Below, in pieces: positions 37,840-47,640 of a DNA stretch of 64,000 bases; position 1 is the first letter of the stretch; each line of letters starts with the position of its first letter. The DNA is from Dehalococcoidales bacterium (GTDB lineage Bacteria; Chloroflexota; Dehalococcoidia; Dehalococcoidales; UBA2162): assembly GCA_016932435.1 (NCBI GenBank), contig JAFGCW010000043.1, forward strand, positions 11,617-75,616, read 5' to 3'. Position numbers and translations under genes: made by a program. Below the pieces are notes generated by a model. The model was given only the letters and a program-made list of their open reading frames with translations, ran no database searches and was not told the DNA's origin.

Positions 37840-39678
37840 TTATTCAGGTTTTCCCAGTTTTTCAATACACGCCGGTTCGGATTTCTCCAGGCCGCAGGCG
37901 TTGCAGTTTTCGGTGCGGCAGTCGCGAGTGGTGATCTCATCGAGTGAACGCTGGTGCTCTCTTTCCAGGAATTCCCGGCTGATTCCCGTATCGATATGCG
38001 ACCAGGGCAGCACTTCGTCCAGGTCTCGCCTGCGCCGGGCATAGAAATCCGGGTCGATACCGGCTTCTTCGAAAGCTCGCTGCCATTTTTCAAAATCGAA
38101 ATATTCGTTCCAGGAGTCAAATCGGCAACCCAGTTTCCAGGCATGGTAGATAACCTGTCCTATACGTCTGTCTCCCCGTGATAGAACCGCTTCGAGGAGA
38201 CTGGATTCATTATCACCCCAGGAGAGCTTGACCCCCTTGCGCCGCATGCCGTTCCTGAGTATTCCCTGCTTTCGTTCGAGTCCTTCCTCGCTTTCCTGCG
38301 CCGCCCACTGGAATGGCGTATGCGGTTTGGGGACGAAGGTCGATACATTAACCCGTATCTGCGGCGGTCTGCCTTTGGCCTGCCTGCCTGCCCTGTAGAC
38401 CTTTTCTACGAGCTCGTTTATAGCTTCGATATCATCCTGGGTTTCTCCGGGCAGCCCCAGCATGAAGTACAACTTGATTCCGTTCCAACCGCGACTGAAA
38501 GCGTCTACTGCCGTGCTGAGAAGCTGCTCTTCTGTCACGTTTTTATTTATCACTTTCCGTAATCTTTCGCTTCCTGCTTCCGGGGCGAACGTCAGACCAG
38601 TCCTTTTCTGAGAAGAAAGCGAGTCCATGAGTTCTACCGAGAAACTGTCGATAAACAGGCTGGGGAGTGATATCGACAGGTGTTCGTGTCTGGCCAGCAG
38701 GTCGGCGACCACATCCTCGATGCCCGAATAATCGCTGGTGCTGAGTGACACGAGTGAGATTTCATTATAGCCGCAGTTCATGATTATCTCTTCCGCTGCT
38801 TTCAGGACTTCTTCGGGAGGGCGTTCACGGACAGGGCGATAGATAATTCCTGCCTGGCAGAACCGGCAGCCGTGACTGCAGCCGCGTTGAACCTCTATTG
38901 CTCCGCGGTCATGGATTACTTCTATATACGGTACTACCGGATTCGTTACCGGCGGCGGAAGCTTGTCGATAATCCGTCGTCGGATAACGGGGGCAGCTTC
39001 CGGTATGGTGGGTGTAATACTTTCGATGAGTCCGTCAGGCTTGTATTCGACCTTGTAAAAACGCGGCACATAAACGCCGGATATACCGGCTGCTTTCAGG
39101 AGAAACTCATTTTTCGAGATCCTGTGTCCCGGTTCTTTCAGCTGACGGAAGCACTCGATCAGTTCCAGTACCGCTTCTTCACCATCGCCGATTACGAAAA
39201 GGTCGATAAAGTCGGACATCGGTTCAGGATTGAGTACGCAGCTTCCGCCGGCAATTACCAGGGGATGGGTATCGTCTCTTTCAGCAGCGAGTACCGGAAT
39301 TCCGGCCAGGTCAAGCATATTTAATGCGTTGGTGTAAGTAAGTTCGTAGCCGAGGGAGAAACCGATGATATCGAATTCGCTTAAAGGATGTCTTGTTTCG
39401 AGGCTGAAGAGAGGGATGTTTTCTTCCCTCATTATCTCTTCCATATCGGTCCAGGGAGTGAAAGCTCTTTCAGCAAGGACATCGGGCTGGCGGTTCAGGA
39501 GATCATACAGTATGGGAATTGCCATGTTAGACATACCAATCTCGTAAGTATCCGGGTAGATAAGAACGGTCTTGATAAGGGTACTGTCCCAGTCCTTGAT
39601 TACGGCATTCCATTCGCCGCCGGTGTAACGAGCGGGTTTCCTGACGCGGTGGAGTACGGTATCGAGTTTATCTATCAA
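37840..39678 (-). CDS. B12-binding radical SAM protein, TIGR03960-like
   Basis: The 612-residue protein has an N-terminal cobalamin-binding-like fold (PDTYEIGMSNMAIPILYDLLN), the radical SAM cluster motif GCSHGCRFCQAGIIYRP (CxxxCxxC), the SAM-contact FAPEAGSERLR, and a C-terminal cysteine-rich DCRTENCNACG. This outline matches the large TIGR03960 group often paired with a DUF2344 partner, which is absent here. The reaction is unknown. The start is TTG preceded by GGGGAAGAAG. Confidence 0.8.
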   Translation of the reverse strand: MIDKLDTVLHRVRKPARYTGGEWNAVIKDWDSTLIKTVLIYPDTYEIGMSNMAIPILYDLLNRQPDVLAERAFTPWTDMEEIMREENIPLFSLETRHPLSEFDIIGFSLGYELTYTNALNMLDLAGIPVLAAERDDTHPLVIAGGSCVLNPEPMSDFIDLFVIGDGEEAVLELIECFRQLKEPGHRISKNEFLLKAAGISGVYVPRFYKVEYKPDGLIESITPTIPEAAPVIRRRIIDKLPPPVTNPVVPYIEVIHDRGAIEVQRGCSHGCRFCQAGIIYRPVRERPPEEVLKAAEEIIMNCGYNEISLVSLSTSDYSGIEDVVADLLARHEHLSISLPSLFIDSFSVELMDSLSSQKRTGLTFAPEAGSERLRKVINKNVTEEQLLSTAVDAFSRGWNGIKLYFMLGLPGETQDDIEAINELVEKVYRAGRQAKGRPPQIRVNVSTFVPKPHTPFQWAAQESEEGLERKQGILRNGMRRKGVKLSWGDNESSLLEAVLSRGDRRIGQVIYHAWKLGCRFDSWNEYFDFEKWQRAFEEAGIDPDFYARRRRDLDEVLPWSHIDTGISREFLEREHQRSLDEITTRDCRTENCNACGLEKSEPACIEKLGKPE

Positions 39679-39747
39679 TAAATCTTCTTCCCCTGTGGAA
39701 CATTATACTTGAAGGTGGGGATTGAAGTCAGTAAGGAAGGAAGACAG

Positions 39748-40554
39748 CTAGGCATCTAACTCAGACAAACTAAACTGCATTCCGTCAGTGGCGGCGATCA
39801 CCCTGGTTCCGGTTCTCCCGGTCATTTTTTGAGCTGTCTTCTGCGGGTCCAATTCCCACATTTGATGACCGAAGTGGGTTATTATTGCCAATTTCGGTCT
39901 GATTGTTCGAATAATTGCTTCCGCGTCCGGTATGGCAAGGTGGGCGGTGGGTAACAGCGGATTTCCGGTATCCGGACGCGGTTCCACAAAAACCACGTTG
40001 AGTATTAAAAGTTCTCCTTCGTAATAGCCGGGGAGTTCCTCGAAAAAGCGGGTATCCGCTATGTAAGAGAAGTTATGACTGCCGGTTCTGAATATTAGGC
40101 CGTATGTTTCCGGCCTGTGGATATGCCGGACAGGGGTAGTGAAGGAAACATTATCGACCGAGTACGAGCCGCCTTCTTCCAGGACAACGACTTCGTCCAG
40201 GTAATTTTTCAGGAACGTATATATTACCGGCTCGTTTCCAAGAGCGTCCGACGGTGCGAACAGCATTCCGTGCTGGTCATGGCCACCCCTTGTCATCGCT
40301 TCTACCATGATATTGGTATCAGCTGAGTGGTCGAGGTGGCGATGAGACAGGATGATGGCACTGAGTTTCTGGGCGTCGAGTTTTCGATCGGTTGCCCGGA
40401 CGATACATCCGGGTCCGGGATCGACCAGCAACTGGGTACCGCCCAGGTTCATCCATATTCCGCCGGATGCGAGGCGCTGGCTGGTTATCATGAATCTCCC
40501 GGCGCCCGTGCCGAGGAACGTTATCGAATCATTCGGAGGATTCATATTATTCAT
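39748..40554 (-). CDS. MBL-fold metal-dependent hydrolase
   Basis: The 268-residue protein has the metallo-beta-lactamase metal site SHRHLDHSAD (HxHxDH), a second ligand Asp in SYIADTRF, and late His in LPTAHLAIPDA and ITHFGH. The N-terminal FLGTGAGRF strand is typical of the RNase Z/PhnP-like subgroup. It may cleave phosphodiesters, but the substrate is not known. It is on the same strand as the universal stress protein gene, 27 bp after it. Confidence 0.8.
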   Translation of the reverse strand: MNNMNPPNDSITFLGTGAGRFMITSQRLASGGIWMNLGGTQLLVDPGPGCIVRATDRKLDAQKLSAIILSHRHLDHSADTNIMVEAMTRGGHDQHGMLFAPSDALGNEPVIYTFLKNYLDEVVVLEEGGSYSVDNVSFTTPVRHIHRPETYGLIFRTGSHNFSYIADTRFFEELPGYYEGELLILNVVFVEPRPDTGNPLLPTAHLAIPDAEAIIRTIRPKLAIITHFGHQMWELDPQKTAQKMTGRTGTRVIAATDGMQFSLSELDA

Positions 40555-40581
40555 TGTTTTGTTATTATCTTGAGAGGTGGA

Positions 40582-41073
40582 TTATTTTTCGCTACGTTTA
40601 TTTGGTCTTATAACCAGTACCGGTTTTCCCGAATTCCTGACCACTTCATCAGCTACGCTCCCCATCACAGCTCGTACTATCCCGCTTTTTCCGTGAGAAG
40701 TCATTATAATCAGGTCGATTTTCTTTTTTCGTGAATAGAGGATGATCGATTCAGCCGGATCACCGATATTAACATGGTATGAGCATACTATTTTCTTACC
40801 TTTTAGCTCTCTTACTTTCCTGCTCAAATAACTCCTGGCTTTGGATACATTCCGTTTGTCTTCATCGAAGGCTATCTGGACTGCAACTTTCGCAGCAGCG
40901 GGGCTATGGATACCGGGCTGGGGTCCATCGCTTGCCATTATGGGTGTGGCAGGCTTTTCTACCTGCATGAGGATAATTTCTGCATCGAACCGGTGGGCGA
41001 TTTCGACAGCGTATTTTATTGCTCGAGATGCAAACCGTGAACCATCGAGTGGGACGAGTATCTTTCTAAACAT
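40582..41073 (-). CDS. Universal stress protein (UspA family)
   Basis: The 163-residue protein begins FRKILVPLDGSRFASRAI and ends with the ATP-binding loop MTSHGKSGIVRAVMGSVADEVVRNS, a close match to G-x2-G-x9-G(S/T). It is likely an ATP-binding stress protein. A longer frame to 41220 exists, but the ATG at 41071-41073 with AGGAGAAG fits the family start, so the extension is dropped. Confidence 0.92.
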   Translation of the reverse strand: MFRKILVPLDGSRFASRAIKYAVEIAHRFDAEIILMQVEKPATPIMASDGPQPGIHSPAAAKVAVQIAFDEDKRNVSKARSYLSRKVRELKGKKIVCSYHVNIGDPAESIILYSRKKKIDLIIMTSHGKSGIVRAVMGSVADEVVRNSGKPVLVIRPNKRSEK

Positions 41074-41191
41074 ACTATTCTTCTCCTGTTGTATTCGATA
41101 ACAGGGTATTAGCCTGTATATAGTGTAATCCAATGGATACATAATTACCAACCAGACTGGCGAGGAAAAAGGCAATATGTGATAAAAGTTA

Positions 41192-41220
41192 TTGCCAATG
41201 GAAAATCCAGGGTGTATCAT
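41192..41220 (+). promoter_or_regulatory. Promoter of the Rieske gene
   Basis: TTGCCA (41192-41197), 17 bp, TATCAT (41215-41220). GGCAAT and ATTGCC (from 41171 and 41191) form an inverted repeat overlapping the -35, a possible operator. Confidence 0.45.
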
Positions 41221-41249
41221 ATTAGAACTCTTGTGACCGGGAGGATGAA

Positions 41250-41603
41250 ATGAGTAACAAGATCGATGTTGCGGCTGAAAATGACCTGTCAGAAGGGACG
41301 ATGAAAGCGGTGACCGTCGAGGGACAGGAAGTACTGCTTGCCAGGACGAAAGATGGTTTTCATGCGGTTGGTAATATTTGTCCTCACATGAAAGGCAGAC
41401 TTTCCGAGGGAGTACTTGAGGGAAAAATCGTGACCTGTCCCCGGCACGGCTCGCAGTTCGATGTTACGAACGGTGAGGTTATCCGGTGGCTGAAAGGAAA
41501 GGGCGTTATATCTGCGGCGGCGAAGATTATCAAACCGCCAAGAGGAATCGAAAGTTACAAGGTTGAACTCAAAGATGGAAGGGTTCTCATAGTAACACCT
41601 TAG
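41250..41603 (+). CDS. Small Rieske [2Fe-2S] ferredoxin
   Basis: The 117-residue protein has the two halves of a Rieske site, C44-P-H46 and C63-P-R-H66, in NICPHMKGRLSEG and TCPRHGSQFD. This is the ferredoxin type used with dioxygenases or nitrite reductase-like proteins, but no oxygenase is nearby and the organism seems anaerobic, so it may carry electrons for another reductase such as the neighbouring thiol peroxidase. GGGAGG precedes the ATG. Confidence 0.88.
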   Translation: MSNKIDVAAENDLSEGTMKAVTVEGQEVLLARTKDGFHAVGNICPHMKGRLSEGVLEGKIVTCPRHGSQFDVTNGEVIRWLKGKGVISAAAKIIKPPRGIESYKVELKDGRVLIVTP

Positions 41604-41692
41604 GAATTCCATAACGGTGAACGGTCAGAAACTAAAATTGGAGTATATCCGGTTATTCAATAAAATTATTACCTGGAGGAAGGAGAGGAAAT

Positions 41693-42208
41693 ATGGAAGA
41701 GAGAAAAGGGGTAGTCACAATGGGGTCTAAACCGGTAACCCTGGTAGGACCCGAAATAAAGGTGGGTGATAAGGCACCTGATTTTACCCTGCAGACTATC
41801 GAGATGGAAGACTTAAGCCTTTCGGAAAGTAAAGGCAAAGTCAGGATACTCAGCGTGGTAACCTCGCTGGACACGAAAGTCTGTGATCTACAGACACAGT
41901 GGTTCGAGCAGGAAGCCGGCGAATACAAGGATGTTGTTATTTACACGATAAGTATGGACCTGCCTTTCGCGCAGTCGAGGTACTGCGGAGCGAATAATAT
42001 TACCAACCTCAAGACACTCTCGGACCACCGTGACGCTTCTTTCGGAACATCATATGGAGTACTCATCAAGGAGCAGCGTCTTCTCAGTCGGGCGGTATTC
42101 ATCGTCGATAAAGATGATACCGTACGTTATGTGGAATACGTGAAAGAAGTGGGGACTCCACCGGACTACGATAAAGCGCTGGAAGCTCTGAAAAAAATCA
42201 CCGGATAA
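41693..42208 (+). CDS. tpx: Thiol peroxidase Tpx
   Basis: Tpx reduces hydrogen and alkyl peroxides with thioredoxin. The 171-residue protein has peroxidatic C64 in SLDTKVCDLQT and resolving C98 in RYCGANN, the atypical 2-Cys Tpx arrangement, and the usual Asp-Phe-Thr segment (GDKAPDFTLQ). The start ATG follows GGAGGAAGGAGAGG. It lies between the Rieske gene and the 2-oxoacid oxidoreductase, an oxygen-sensitive enzyme, where peroxide defence makes sense. Confidence 0.93.
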   Translation: MEERKGVVTMGSKPVTLVGPEIKVGDKAPDFTLQTIEMEDLSLSESKGKVRILSVVTSLDTKVCDLQTQWFEQEAGEYKDVVIYTISMDLPFAQSRYCGANNITNLKTLSDHRDASFGTSYGVLIKEQRLLSRAVFIVDKDDTVRYVEYVKEVGTPPDYDKALEALKKITG

Positions 42209-42241
42209 ATTGTATTAGATTCAGGAGAAAGGAGTAATTCG

Positions 42242-43933
42242 GTGTCATCTCATATTAATATCATGATTGGTGGTGAAGCCGGGCAGGGAGTTCAGTCGGC
42301 CGGTTTCATCCTGGCGAAAACCTTCTCCCGTGCCGGCTTTCATGTGTTTGCCGACCAGGACTACGAGTCCAGAGTCAGGGGAGGACATAATTTTTACCGT
42401 GTCAGGGCATCGGATTCCGAAGTTGCGGCCGTCAGCGAATCGATAGATATTCTGGTGGCGTTGAATGAAGAGAGTATCGATCTGCATCTGGATGAACTGA
42501 CACCTGACGGGGCGGCGATTGTTAACACCGAAGACGTTGAAGGTAGAAGCGGTAAAAACATATTCACTGTTCCATTTGATCAGTTAACAAACGATAAGAT
42601 AATGGTCAATACAGTCGCCCTTGGCGCGGCTCTCGGTCTGATAGATTTCGATATCGCCATACTGGAGAACGTGCTGGAAGACCAGTACGGGACAGGGGAA
42701 TCGGGGAAAGCAAACATAGATGCTGCCCGGGCAGGTTACTACTACAGCAGGGAAAATAAGAATGGCCTAAAACTGAATACTGTAAAAACGATAAACCGCG
42801 AGAAGAAGATGCTTCTCAACGGCAATGAAGCTATCGCACTCGGAGCGATGGCTGCCGGTTGTAAGTATGTTTCTTCCTATCCTATGACTCCTTCGACATC
42901 TATCATGGAATACATCGCGGCACGAGCCGATGAGTACGGGATCGTGGTCATGCAGGCCGAAGACGAAATAGCGGCAATCAATAATATAGTCGGCGCCGGC
43001 TACGCCGGTGTAAGGTCGATGACAACGACGTCAGGCAGCGGTTTCTGCCTGATGGTGGAAGGCCTGGGGCTGGCCGGAATAACAGAAACCCCGGTAGTGA
43101 TTATCGATGCCCAGCGCCCCGGTCCGGCGGTCGGGCTGCCTACCAGGACGGAACAGGGTGACCTGCAGTTCAGCCTTACCGCTCATCACGGCGAGTTTCC
43201 CCGGTTCGTACTCGCGCCTGCGAATATAGAAGACTGTTTCTGGCTGACCGTCGAAGCTTTTAATCTTGCCGATATTTACCAGACTCCTGTGATTATTCTG
43301 ACAGATCACTATCTCGCCAGTTCCTACGCGACCGTTGATAAGTTCGACCTATCGAAAGTCATTATCGACCGTGGGGAACTGTATTCTGGAGATAGTGTGA
43401 ATTACCGGCGGCATGCGATAACGGAATCGGGTATATCACCCAGGGCATTCCCCGGAATGAGCGAAGCTCTGGTGGTGACGGATTCCGATGAACACGATGA
43501 AACCGGGCACCTTACCGAAGACGCAGAGATAAGGAACGGTCAAGTCCTGAAACGCTTAAGGAAAATAGACAGTCTGGACAGTAATATTCTGAAGCCGTGG
43601 AAATACGGCAACGAAAATCCTGAAATACTCCTTATCGGGTGGGGCAGTTCATACGGCGCTGTCCGTGAAGCGGTGGATATCCTGAATGAGAAAGGGACGG
43701 ATGCCGGAATGATAAACCTGAACCATCTTTCACCTTTCCCGGCTGAAGCTGTTGCCGATGCAATGAATAACGCTTCGAGGAATATAGTTGTCGAGGGTAA
43801 CGCTACGGGGCAGCTGGCGAAACTGATACGAACCGAGACGGGGATAAAAATCAATGAAAAGATACTGAGATTCGATGGACGTCCTATCACGCCGGGATAC
43901 ATAATCGAAAAACTGGAAAAGGAGGGGCTGTAG
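42242..43933 (+). CDS. korA: 2-oxoacid:ferredoxin oxidoreductase, fused gamma-alpha subunit
   Basis: The enzyme oxidatively decarboxylates a 2-oxoacid with CoA and reduces ferredoxin. The 563-residue chain joins the gamma domain (GGEAGQGVQSAGFILAKTF, DYESRVRGGHN) with the alpha domain (GNEAIALGAMAAGCKYVSSYPMTPST, TTTSGSGFCLMVEGLGLAG). This fusion is normal for many KorAB-type enzymes. No separate ferredoxin-like delta subunit gene is adjacent. The start is GTG after GGAGAAAGGAG. The preferred acid (2-oxoglutarate, pyruvate or another) is not decidable. Confidence 0.9.
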   Translation: MSSHINIMIGGEAGQGVQSAGFILAKTFSRAGFHVFADQDYESRVRGGHNFYRVRASDSEVAAVSESIDILVALNEESIDLHLDELTPDGAAIVNTEDVEGRSGKNIFTVPFDQLTNDKIMVNTVALGAALGLIDFDIAILENVLEDQYGTGESGKANIDAARAGYYYSRENKNGLKLNTVKTINREKKMLLNGNEAIALGAMAAGCKYVSSYPMTPSTSIMEYIAARADEYGIVVMQAEDEIAAINNIVGAGYAGVRSMTTTSGSGFCLMVEGLGLAGITETPVVIIDAQRPGPAVGLPTRTEQGDLQFSLTAHHGEFPRFVLAPANIEDCFWLTVEAFNLADIYQTPVIILTDHYLASSYATVDKFDLSKVIIDRGELYSGDSVNYRRHAITESGISPRAFPGMSEALVVTDSDEHDETGHLTEDAEIRNGQVLKRLRKIDSLDSNILKPWKYGNENPEILLIGWGSSYGAVREAVDILNEKGTDAGMINLNHLSPFPAEAVADAMNNASRNIVVEGNATGQLAKLIRTETGIKINEKILRFDGRPITPGYIIEKLEKEGL

Positions 43934-43934
43934 C

Positions 43935-44789
43935 ATGGTAAAAGTAAATGATTACCAGGGACTTGAAAGCGCATGGTGCCCGGGCTGTGGTAATTTCGGG
44001 ATTCTGAACGCAGTCAAGAATGCCCTGGTTGAACTGGAACTGGACCCTCACCAGGTATTGATGGTCTCCGGGATAGGCCAGTCAGGCAAGCTTCCGCACT
44101 ACATGAAGTGTAATACCTTCAACTCGCTTCACGGCAGGCCTGTCCCTCCTGCAGTCGCCGCCAAGATCGCCAATCCGAAACTGACGGTTATCGCGGTAAG
44201 CGGCGATGGTGACGGTTACGGAGAAGGAGGGAATCACTTCATCCACGCGATGCGGCGGAATCATGATATCACCTACCTTATTCATAACAACCAGGTATAC
44301 GGACTGACCAAAGGACAAGCATCGCCTACCAGTGATTCAGGATTCGTCACGAAGACAACACCGCACGGCGCTCCAAGTCCGGTAAGTCCGCTGGCACTGG
44401 CGATTGTGACAGGAGCGGCTTTTGTCGCCAGAGGATTCGCCGGTGACGTGAAACACCTGACCGGGCTGATAAAGGAAGGAATCAACCGTAAAGGTTTTTC
44501 CCTTATCGATATTCTTCAGCCCTGTGTATCGTTCAATCATCAGAACACCTACGAATGGTACAAGGAGCGAGTGTATACACTGGATGATGAAGAGGGATAT
44601 GATCCTTCGGATAAGATAGCAGCACTGGAAAAAGCAATGGAGTGGGGAGACAGGATACGGACCGGGATCCTCTATCGGCAGGAACGCCCGACGTTCGAAG
44701 AACAATTTCCGGTTCTTGCCGGGAGTACTCTGGTTGAACAGGAGATTAATCCAGGCAGTGTGGAAAGCCTACTGGACGAGTTAAGATAG
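43935..44789 (+). CDS. korB: 2-oxoacid:ferredoxin oxidoreductase, beta subunit
   Basis: The 284-residue chain binds thiamine diphosphate and an iron-sulfur cluster: WCPGCGNFGI supplies two cluster cysteines, SGIGQSGKLPHY and AVSGDGDGYGEGGNHFIHA form the ThDP/Mg site, and IDILQPCVSFN adds a later cysteine. It starts one base after the alpha stop, with the ribosome-binding GGAGGGG inside the alpha end. Partner of the preceding subunit. A terminator follows. Confidence 0.92.
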   Translation: MVKVNDYQGLESAWCPGCGNFGILNAVKNALVELELDPHQVLMVSGIGQSGKLPHYMKCNTFNSLHGRPVPPAVAAKIANPKLTVIAVSGDGDGYGEGGNHFIHAMRRNHDITYLIHNNQVYGLTKGQASPTSDSGFVTKTTPHGAPSPVSPLALAIVTGAAFVARGFAGDVKHLTGLIKEGINRKGFSLIDILQPCVSFNHQNTYEWYKERVYTLDDEEGYDPSDKIAALEKAMEWGDRIRTGILYRQERPTFEEQFPVLAGSTLVEQEINPGSVESLLDELR

Positions 44790-44817
44790 ATAGGTTATTG
44801 AAATATACGGCTAGCTT

Positions 44818-44847
44818 AAAAAGGGGGCATTGCCCCCTTTTTGTTTT
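44818..44847 (+). terminator. Intrinsic terminator after the oxidoreductase operon
   Basis: An 11-bp stem (AAAAAGGGGGC with GCCCCCTTTTT) with a 3-base loop is followed by GTTTT on the plus strand. Confidence 0.85.
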
Positions 44848-44887
44848 ACCTATACAATAGCGAAAGAAGCAGGGCAAGGAGGGAAGT

Positions 44888-45361
44888 ATGGAGCATATCT
44901 GGGCACCATGGAGGATGACCTATATCGAGAGTGAAAAATCTGGTGGCTGTATCCTGTGTGAAAATCATGCTAAGAACGATGATGAAAAATACTTTATTCT
45001 GCACCGCGGCGATAAAAACTACGTGATGCTGAACCTCTACCCATACAATCCCTATCACCTGATGGTGGTTCCGTACCGTCATACGTCCACACTGGATGAT
45101 CTCTCGGATGAAGAACGGGACGAACACTTTAAAATTGTCAGTCGGTGCGTGGGTATTTTGCGAAAGGAACTCAATCCGGCCGGTTTTAACATTGGTATCA
45201 ATATGGGGGCTGTGGCTGGGGCAGGAATAGAAGATCATATCCACACTCACATAATCCCACGCTGGCAGGGCGATACCAATTTCGTGACCGTTGTATCGGA
45301 TATCAGGGTGGTACCCGAAGCACTGGCTGATTCTTACCGAAAACTCAAGGATAAATTCTAA
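44888..45361 (+). CDS. HIT-family nucleotide hydrolase/phosphorylase
   Basis: The 157-residue protein has the histidine triad DHIHTHIIPRW, the N-terminal CILCENH zinc-like pair and the family's RHTSTLDDL. It resembles bacterial AP4A phosphorylase-like HIT proteins, which cleave dinucleoside polyphosphates or AMP conjugates. AAGGAGGG precedes the ATG. It lies 33 bp before the second aldehyde oxidoreductase. Confidence 0.9.
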   Translation: MEHIWAPWRMTYIESEKSGGCILCENHAKNDDEKYFILHRGDKNYVMLNLYPYNPYHLMVVPYRHTSTLDDLSDEERDEHFKIVSRCVGILRKELNPAGFNIGINMGAVAGAGIEDHIHTHIIPRWQGDTNFVTVVSDIRVVPEALADSYRKLKDKF

Positions 45362-45394
45362 AGAACTGCCGTTTGTCTATTCAAGGAGGTTACT

Positions 45395-47212
45395 ATGCCT
45401 GGCGGATATATGGGGAAGCTGCTTTTTATCGATCTCACCACCGGCGAGGTCCGGGAGGAAACGCCGGGTGAAATGCTTTACCGGGATTTTATCGGCGGAT
45501 ACGGAGTTGGGTCGAGGATACTCTATGACCGGCAAAAAGGAGGCGTGGATCCACTCGGACCGGATAATATTTTCGGGTATATGACCGGACCGCTTACCGG
45601 TACTCCCGCAATCGGCGGCACCCGGTACCAGATCATGGCGAAATCTCCGCTGACGCTGGGCTGGGGAGACGCCAATTCGGGAGGATTTTTCGGTCCTTAC
45701 CTGAAATTTGCCGGATACGACGGGATTTTCGTTTCAGGTATTTCCGACAAACCGGTGTATCTCGCTGTCATCAACGGGAAAGCCGAATTAAAGGACGCCT
45801 CTCATCTGTGGGGCAGGACGACGTATGAAACCGAGGATACACTCGCTGAAGAGTACGGGAAATCAGCCAGGATATCCTGTATAGGACCTGCAGGTGAGAA
45901 ACTGTCACACATCGCCTGCGTTATCACTCACAAGGGAGATGCTGCCGGACGCTCGGGCTTGGGAGCGGTACTTGGTTCCAAGCGACTGAAAGCGGTGGTG
46001 GTAAACGGCGATAAGAAGGTTCCTGTGGCTGATGTCGACATGGCGAACAGAATCAGGACCGACCAGCTGAAAGCCATGGAAGAGACAGGATTTATCCGCA
46101 GGTTCCACAAGTACGGGACCAGCGGGCATGGCGACATGTCAGCGGCAAGCGGCGATACGCCGGTTAAAAACTGGGCAGGCATCGGTGTCGTGGACCTTCC
46201 GGATGTTTCGGGCCTGCACCGTGATATGATGATAGCCAACGTGAAACGTCGGTTCGGCTGCTGGCGCTGCCCGGCGGCCTGCAAGGCGTCGCTTAATGCC
46301 GGAACGGGTGATTTTAACTACCCGGAAGGAATACAGAGGGTTGAATATGAGACTATCGGTGCCTTCGGCGCTCTGTGCATGAACACAAACGCGGAGTCTA
46401 TCCAGATGGCGGGACATCTCTGTAACGCCTATGGTATGGATACCATTTCCGCCGGGGCGATAATTGCCTTTGCCATGGAGTGCCATGAAAAGGGGATCAT
46501 TACCCGGGCGGACACGGACGGGATCGACCTTAAATGGGGCGACCCGAAGTCACTCGTCCGGATGACGGAAAAACTGGTGAAGAGGGAGGGATTCGGCGAT
46601 ATTCTTGCCGACGGTGTGAAACTTGCGGCCGAGAGAATAGGCAAAGGTTCGGAGGAATATGCCGTGCATATAGACGGGCAGGACCTGGGAATGCACGATC
46701 CCAAGCTTCCCGGCCCCCATTTTGCCGGGCACGCTTCCGTGGCGATGTATAAGATGGACGCCACACCGGGGCGGCACACGCAGTCGTTTGGCCCGGACAG
46801 CTTCAGGTCGCATCTTTCGAACGCGATGGGCGCCTGTATGATTCCGCTTGACCAGAAAGAGGGAGAACTTGCGCCGTACGCGGAAACCTACATGAGGGCA
46901 ATAACCGGCCTGGACCGATCATATGAGGAATTGCTGAAAGCAGGGGAGAGAATTGCCAACATGCGGCATGTCTTCAACCTGCGCGAGGGGATCAATCCGC
47001 TGGAACGGTATGTCCACCCCCGGATTATCGGCATACCGCCGCAGGAGGAAGGACCTCTTAGAGACGTAACGCTGGATATCGATGAAGAAACCTGGTGGAA
47101 TCTCGGCGCCCTTGACTGGGACAGAGTGACGACTAGACCGAGTAAGGTCAAGCTGCTGGAACTGGGACTGGATGATGTAGCTGAAGAGCTGTATCCATCA
47201 ATTCAAGAGTAA
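45395..47212 (+). CDS. Aldehyde:ferredoxin oxidoreductase (tungsten-type), second copy
   Basis: The 605-residue protein is a full AOR without extra N-terminal tract: GKLLFIDLTTGEVREE start, GPLTGTPAIGGTRYQIMAKSPLT, the pterin site GDAAGRSGLGAVLGSKRLKAV and the cluster motif CWRCPAAC (CxxCxxxC), and DTISAGAIIAFAMECHE in the C-terminal domain, the same as in the first copy. It is expected to hold a tungsten bis-pterin and pass electrons to ferredoxin. GGAGG precedes the ATG. It needs molybdopterin synthesis genes that are not in this window; oxyanion uptake may come from the operon at 53-58 kb. Confidence 0.92.
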   Translation: MPGGYMGKLLFIDLTTGEVREETPGEMLYRDFIGGYGVGSRILYDRQKGGVDPLGPDNIFGYMTGPLTGTPAIGGTRYQIMAKSPLTLGWGDANSGGFFGPYLKFAGYDGIFVSGISDKPVYLAVINGKAELKDASHLWGRTTYETEDTLAEEYGKSARISCIGPAGEKLSHIACVITHKGDAAGRSGLGAVLGSKRLKAVVVNGDKKVPVADVDMANRIRTDQLKAMEETGFIRRFHKYGTSGHGDMSAASGDTPVKNWAGIGVVDLPDVSGLHRDMMIANVKRRFGCWRCPAACKASLNAGTGDFNYPEGIQRVEYETIGAFGALCMNTNAESIQMAGHLCNAYGMDTISAGAIIAFAMECHEKGIITRADTDGIDLKWGDPKSLVRMTEKLVKREGFGDILADGVKLAAERIGKGSEEYAVHIDGQDLGMHDPKLPGPHFAGHASVAMYKMDATPGRHTQSFGPDSFRSHLSNAMGACMIPLDQKEGELAPYAETYMRAITGLDRSYEELLKAGERIANMRHVFNLREGINPLERYVHPRIIGIPPQEEGPLRDVTLDIDEETWWNLGALDWDRVTTRPSKVKLLELGLDDVAEELYPSIQE

Positions 47213-47354
47213 TTATTACGGTTTCCCCTTTTTTCTCTCCCTTAGTTACAAAAGACTCCCTCTCCAAAACAAGAGTGTTTATCGCATATGTAACGTTTAT
47301 TGATTCTTGTACGTAATAGCATAGTGGAGAGTTAATTTTGGAGGTTCATAAGAA

Positions 47355-47552
47355 ATGGTTTTGCATATCGGTGATCGTGTCATCTATGAAGATGGAGGAG
47401 AGCCCTTAACAGGAGAGATAGTCGATATCTGGAAAAATAATCAAGAGAGAATAACCGGCTATTTTGTGATACTGGATTCAGGAATATATGTTCAATTTTT
47501 ACCGGATAACCTTAAATGGTCTAAATTGGAAGAACCTGTTCTAATAGCATAG
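47355..47552 (+). CDS. Small SH3/Tudor-like protein, copy 1 of 3
   Basis: The 65-residue protein begins VLHIGDRVIYEDGG and continues GEIVDIWKNN, ITGYFVILDSGIYVQF, LKWSKLEE. Two related genes follow in tandem. The pattern GDxVxY, GxIVxI, YFxxLDxG, VQFxPxxL, W-K-x-E suggests a five-strand SH3- or Tudor-like barrel; no named family is recognised. GGAGG precedes the ATG. It follows the aldehyde oxidoreductase but by 142 bp, so it likely has its own promoter. Confidence 0.6.
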   Translation: MVLHIGDRVIYEDGGEPLTGEIVDIWKNNQERITGYFVILDSGIYVQFLPDNLKWSKLEEPVLIA

Positions 47553-47640
47553 GAAATACTGTTGTAGTCACTAAAAGTATCACTACTTTTTTCTCTACCG
47601 TGATAATAGACGGATAGTTTATTCTGAGGGAAGGAAAAAA

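Noticed and set aside
46139..46813. Several long minus-strand frames opposite the second aldehyde oxidoreductase
   Set aside because: They are GC-rich shadows of the oxidoreductase gene with no supporting signals.
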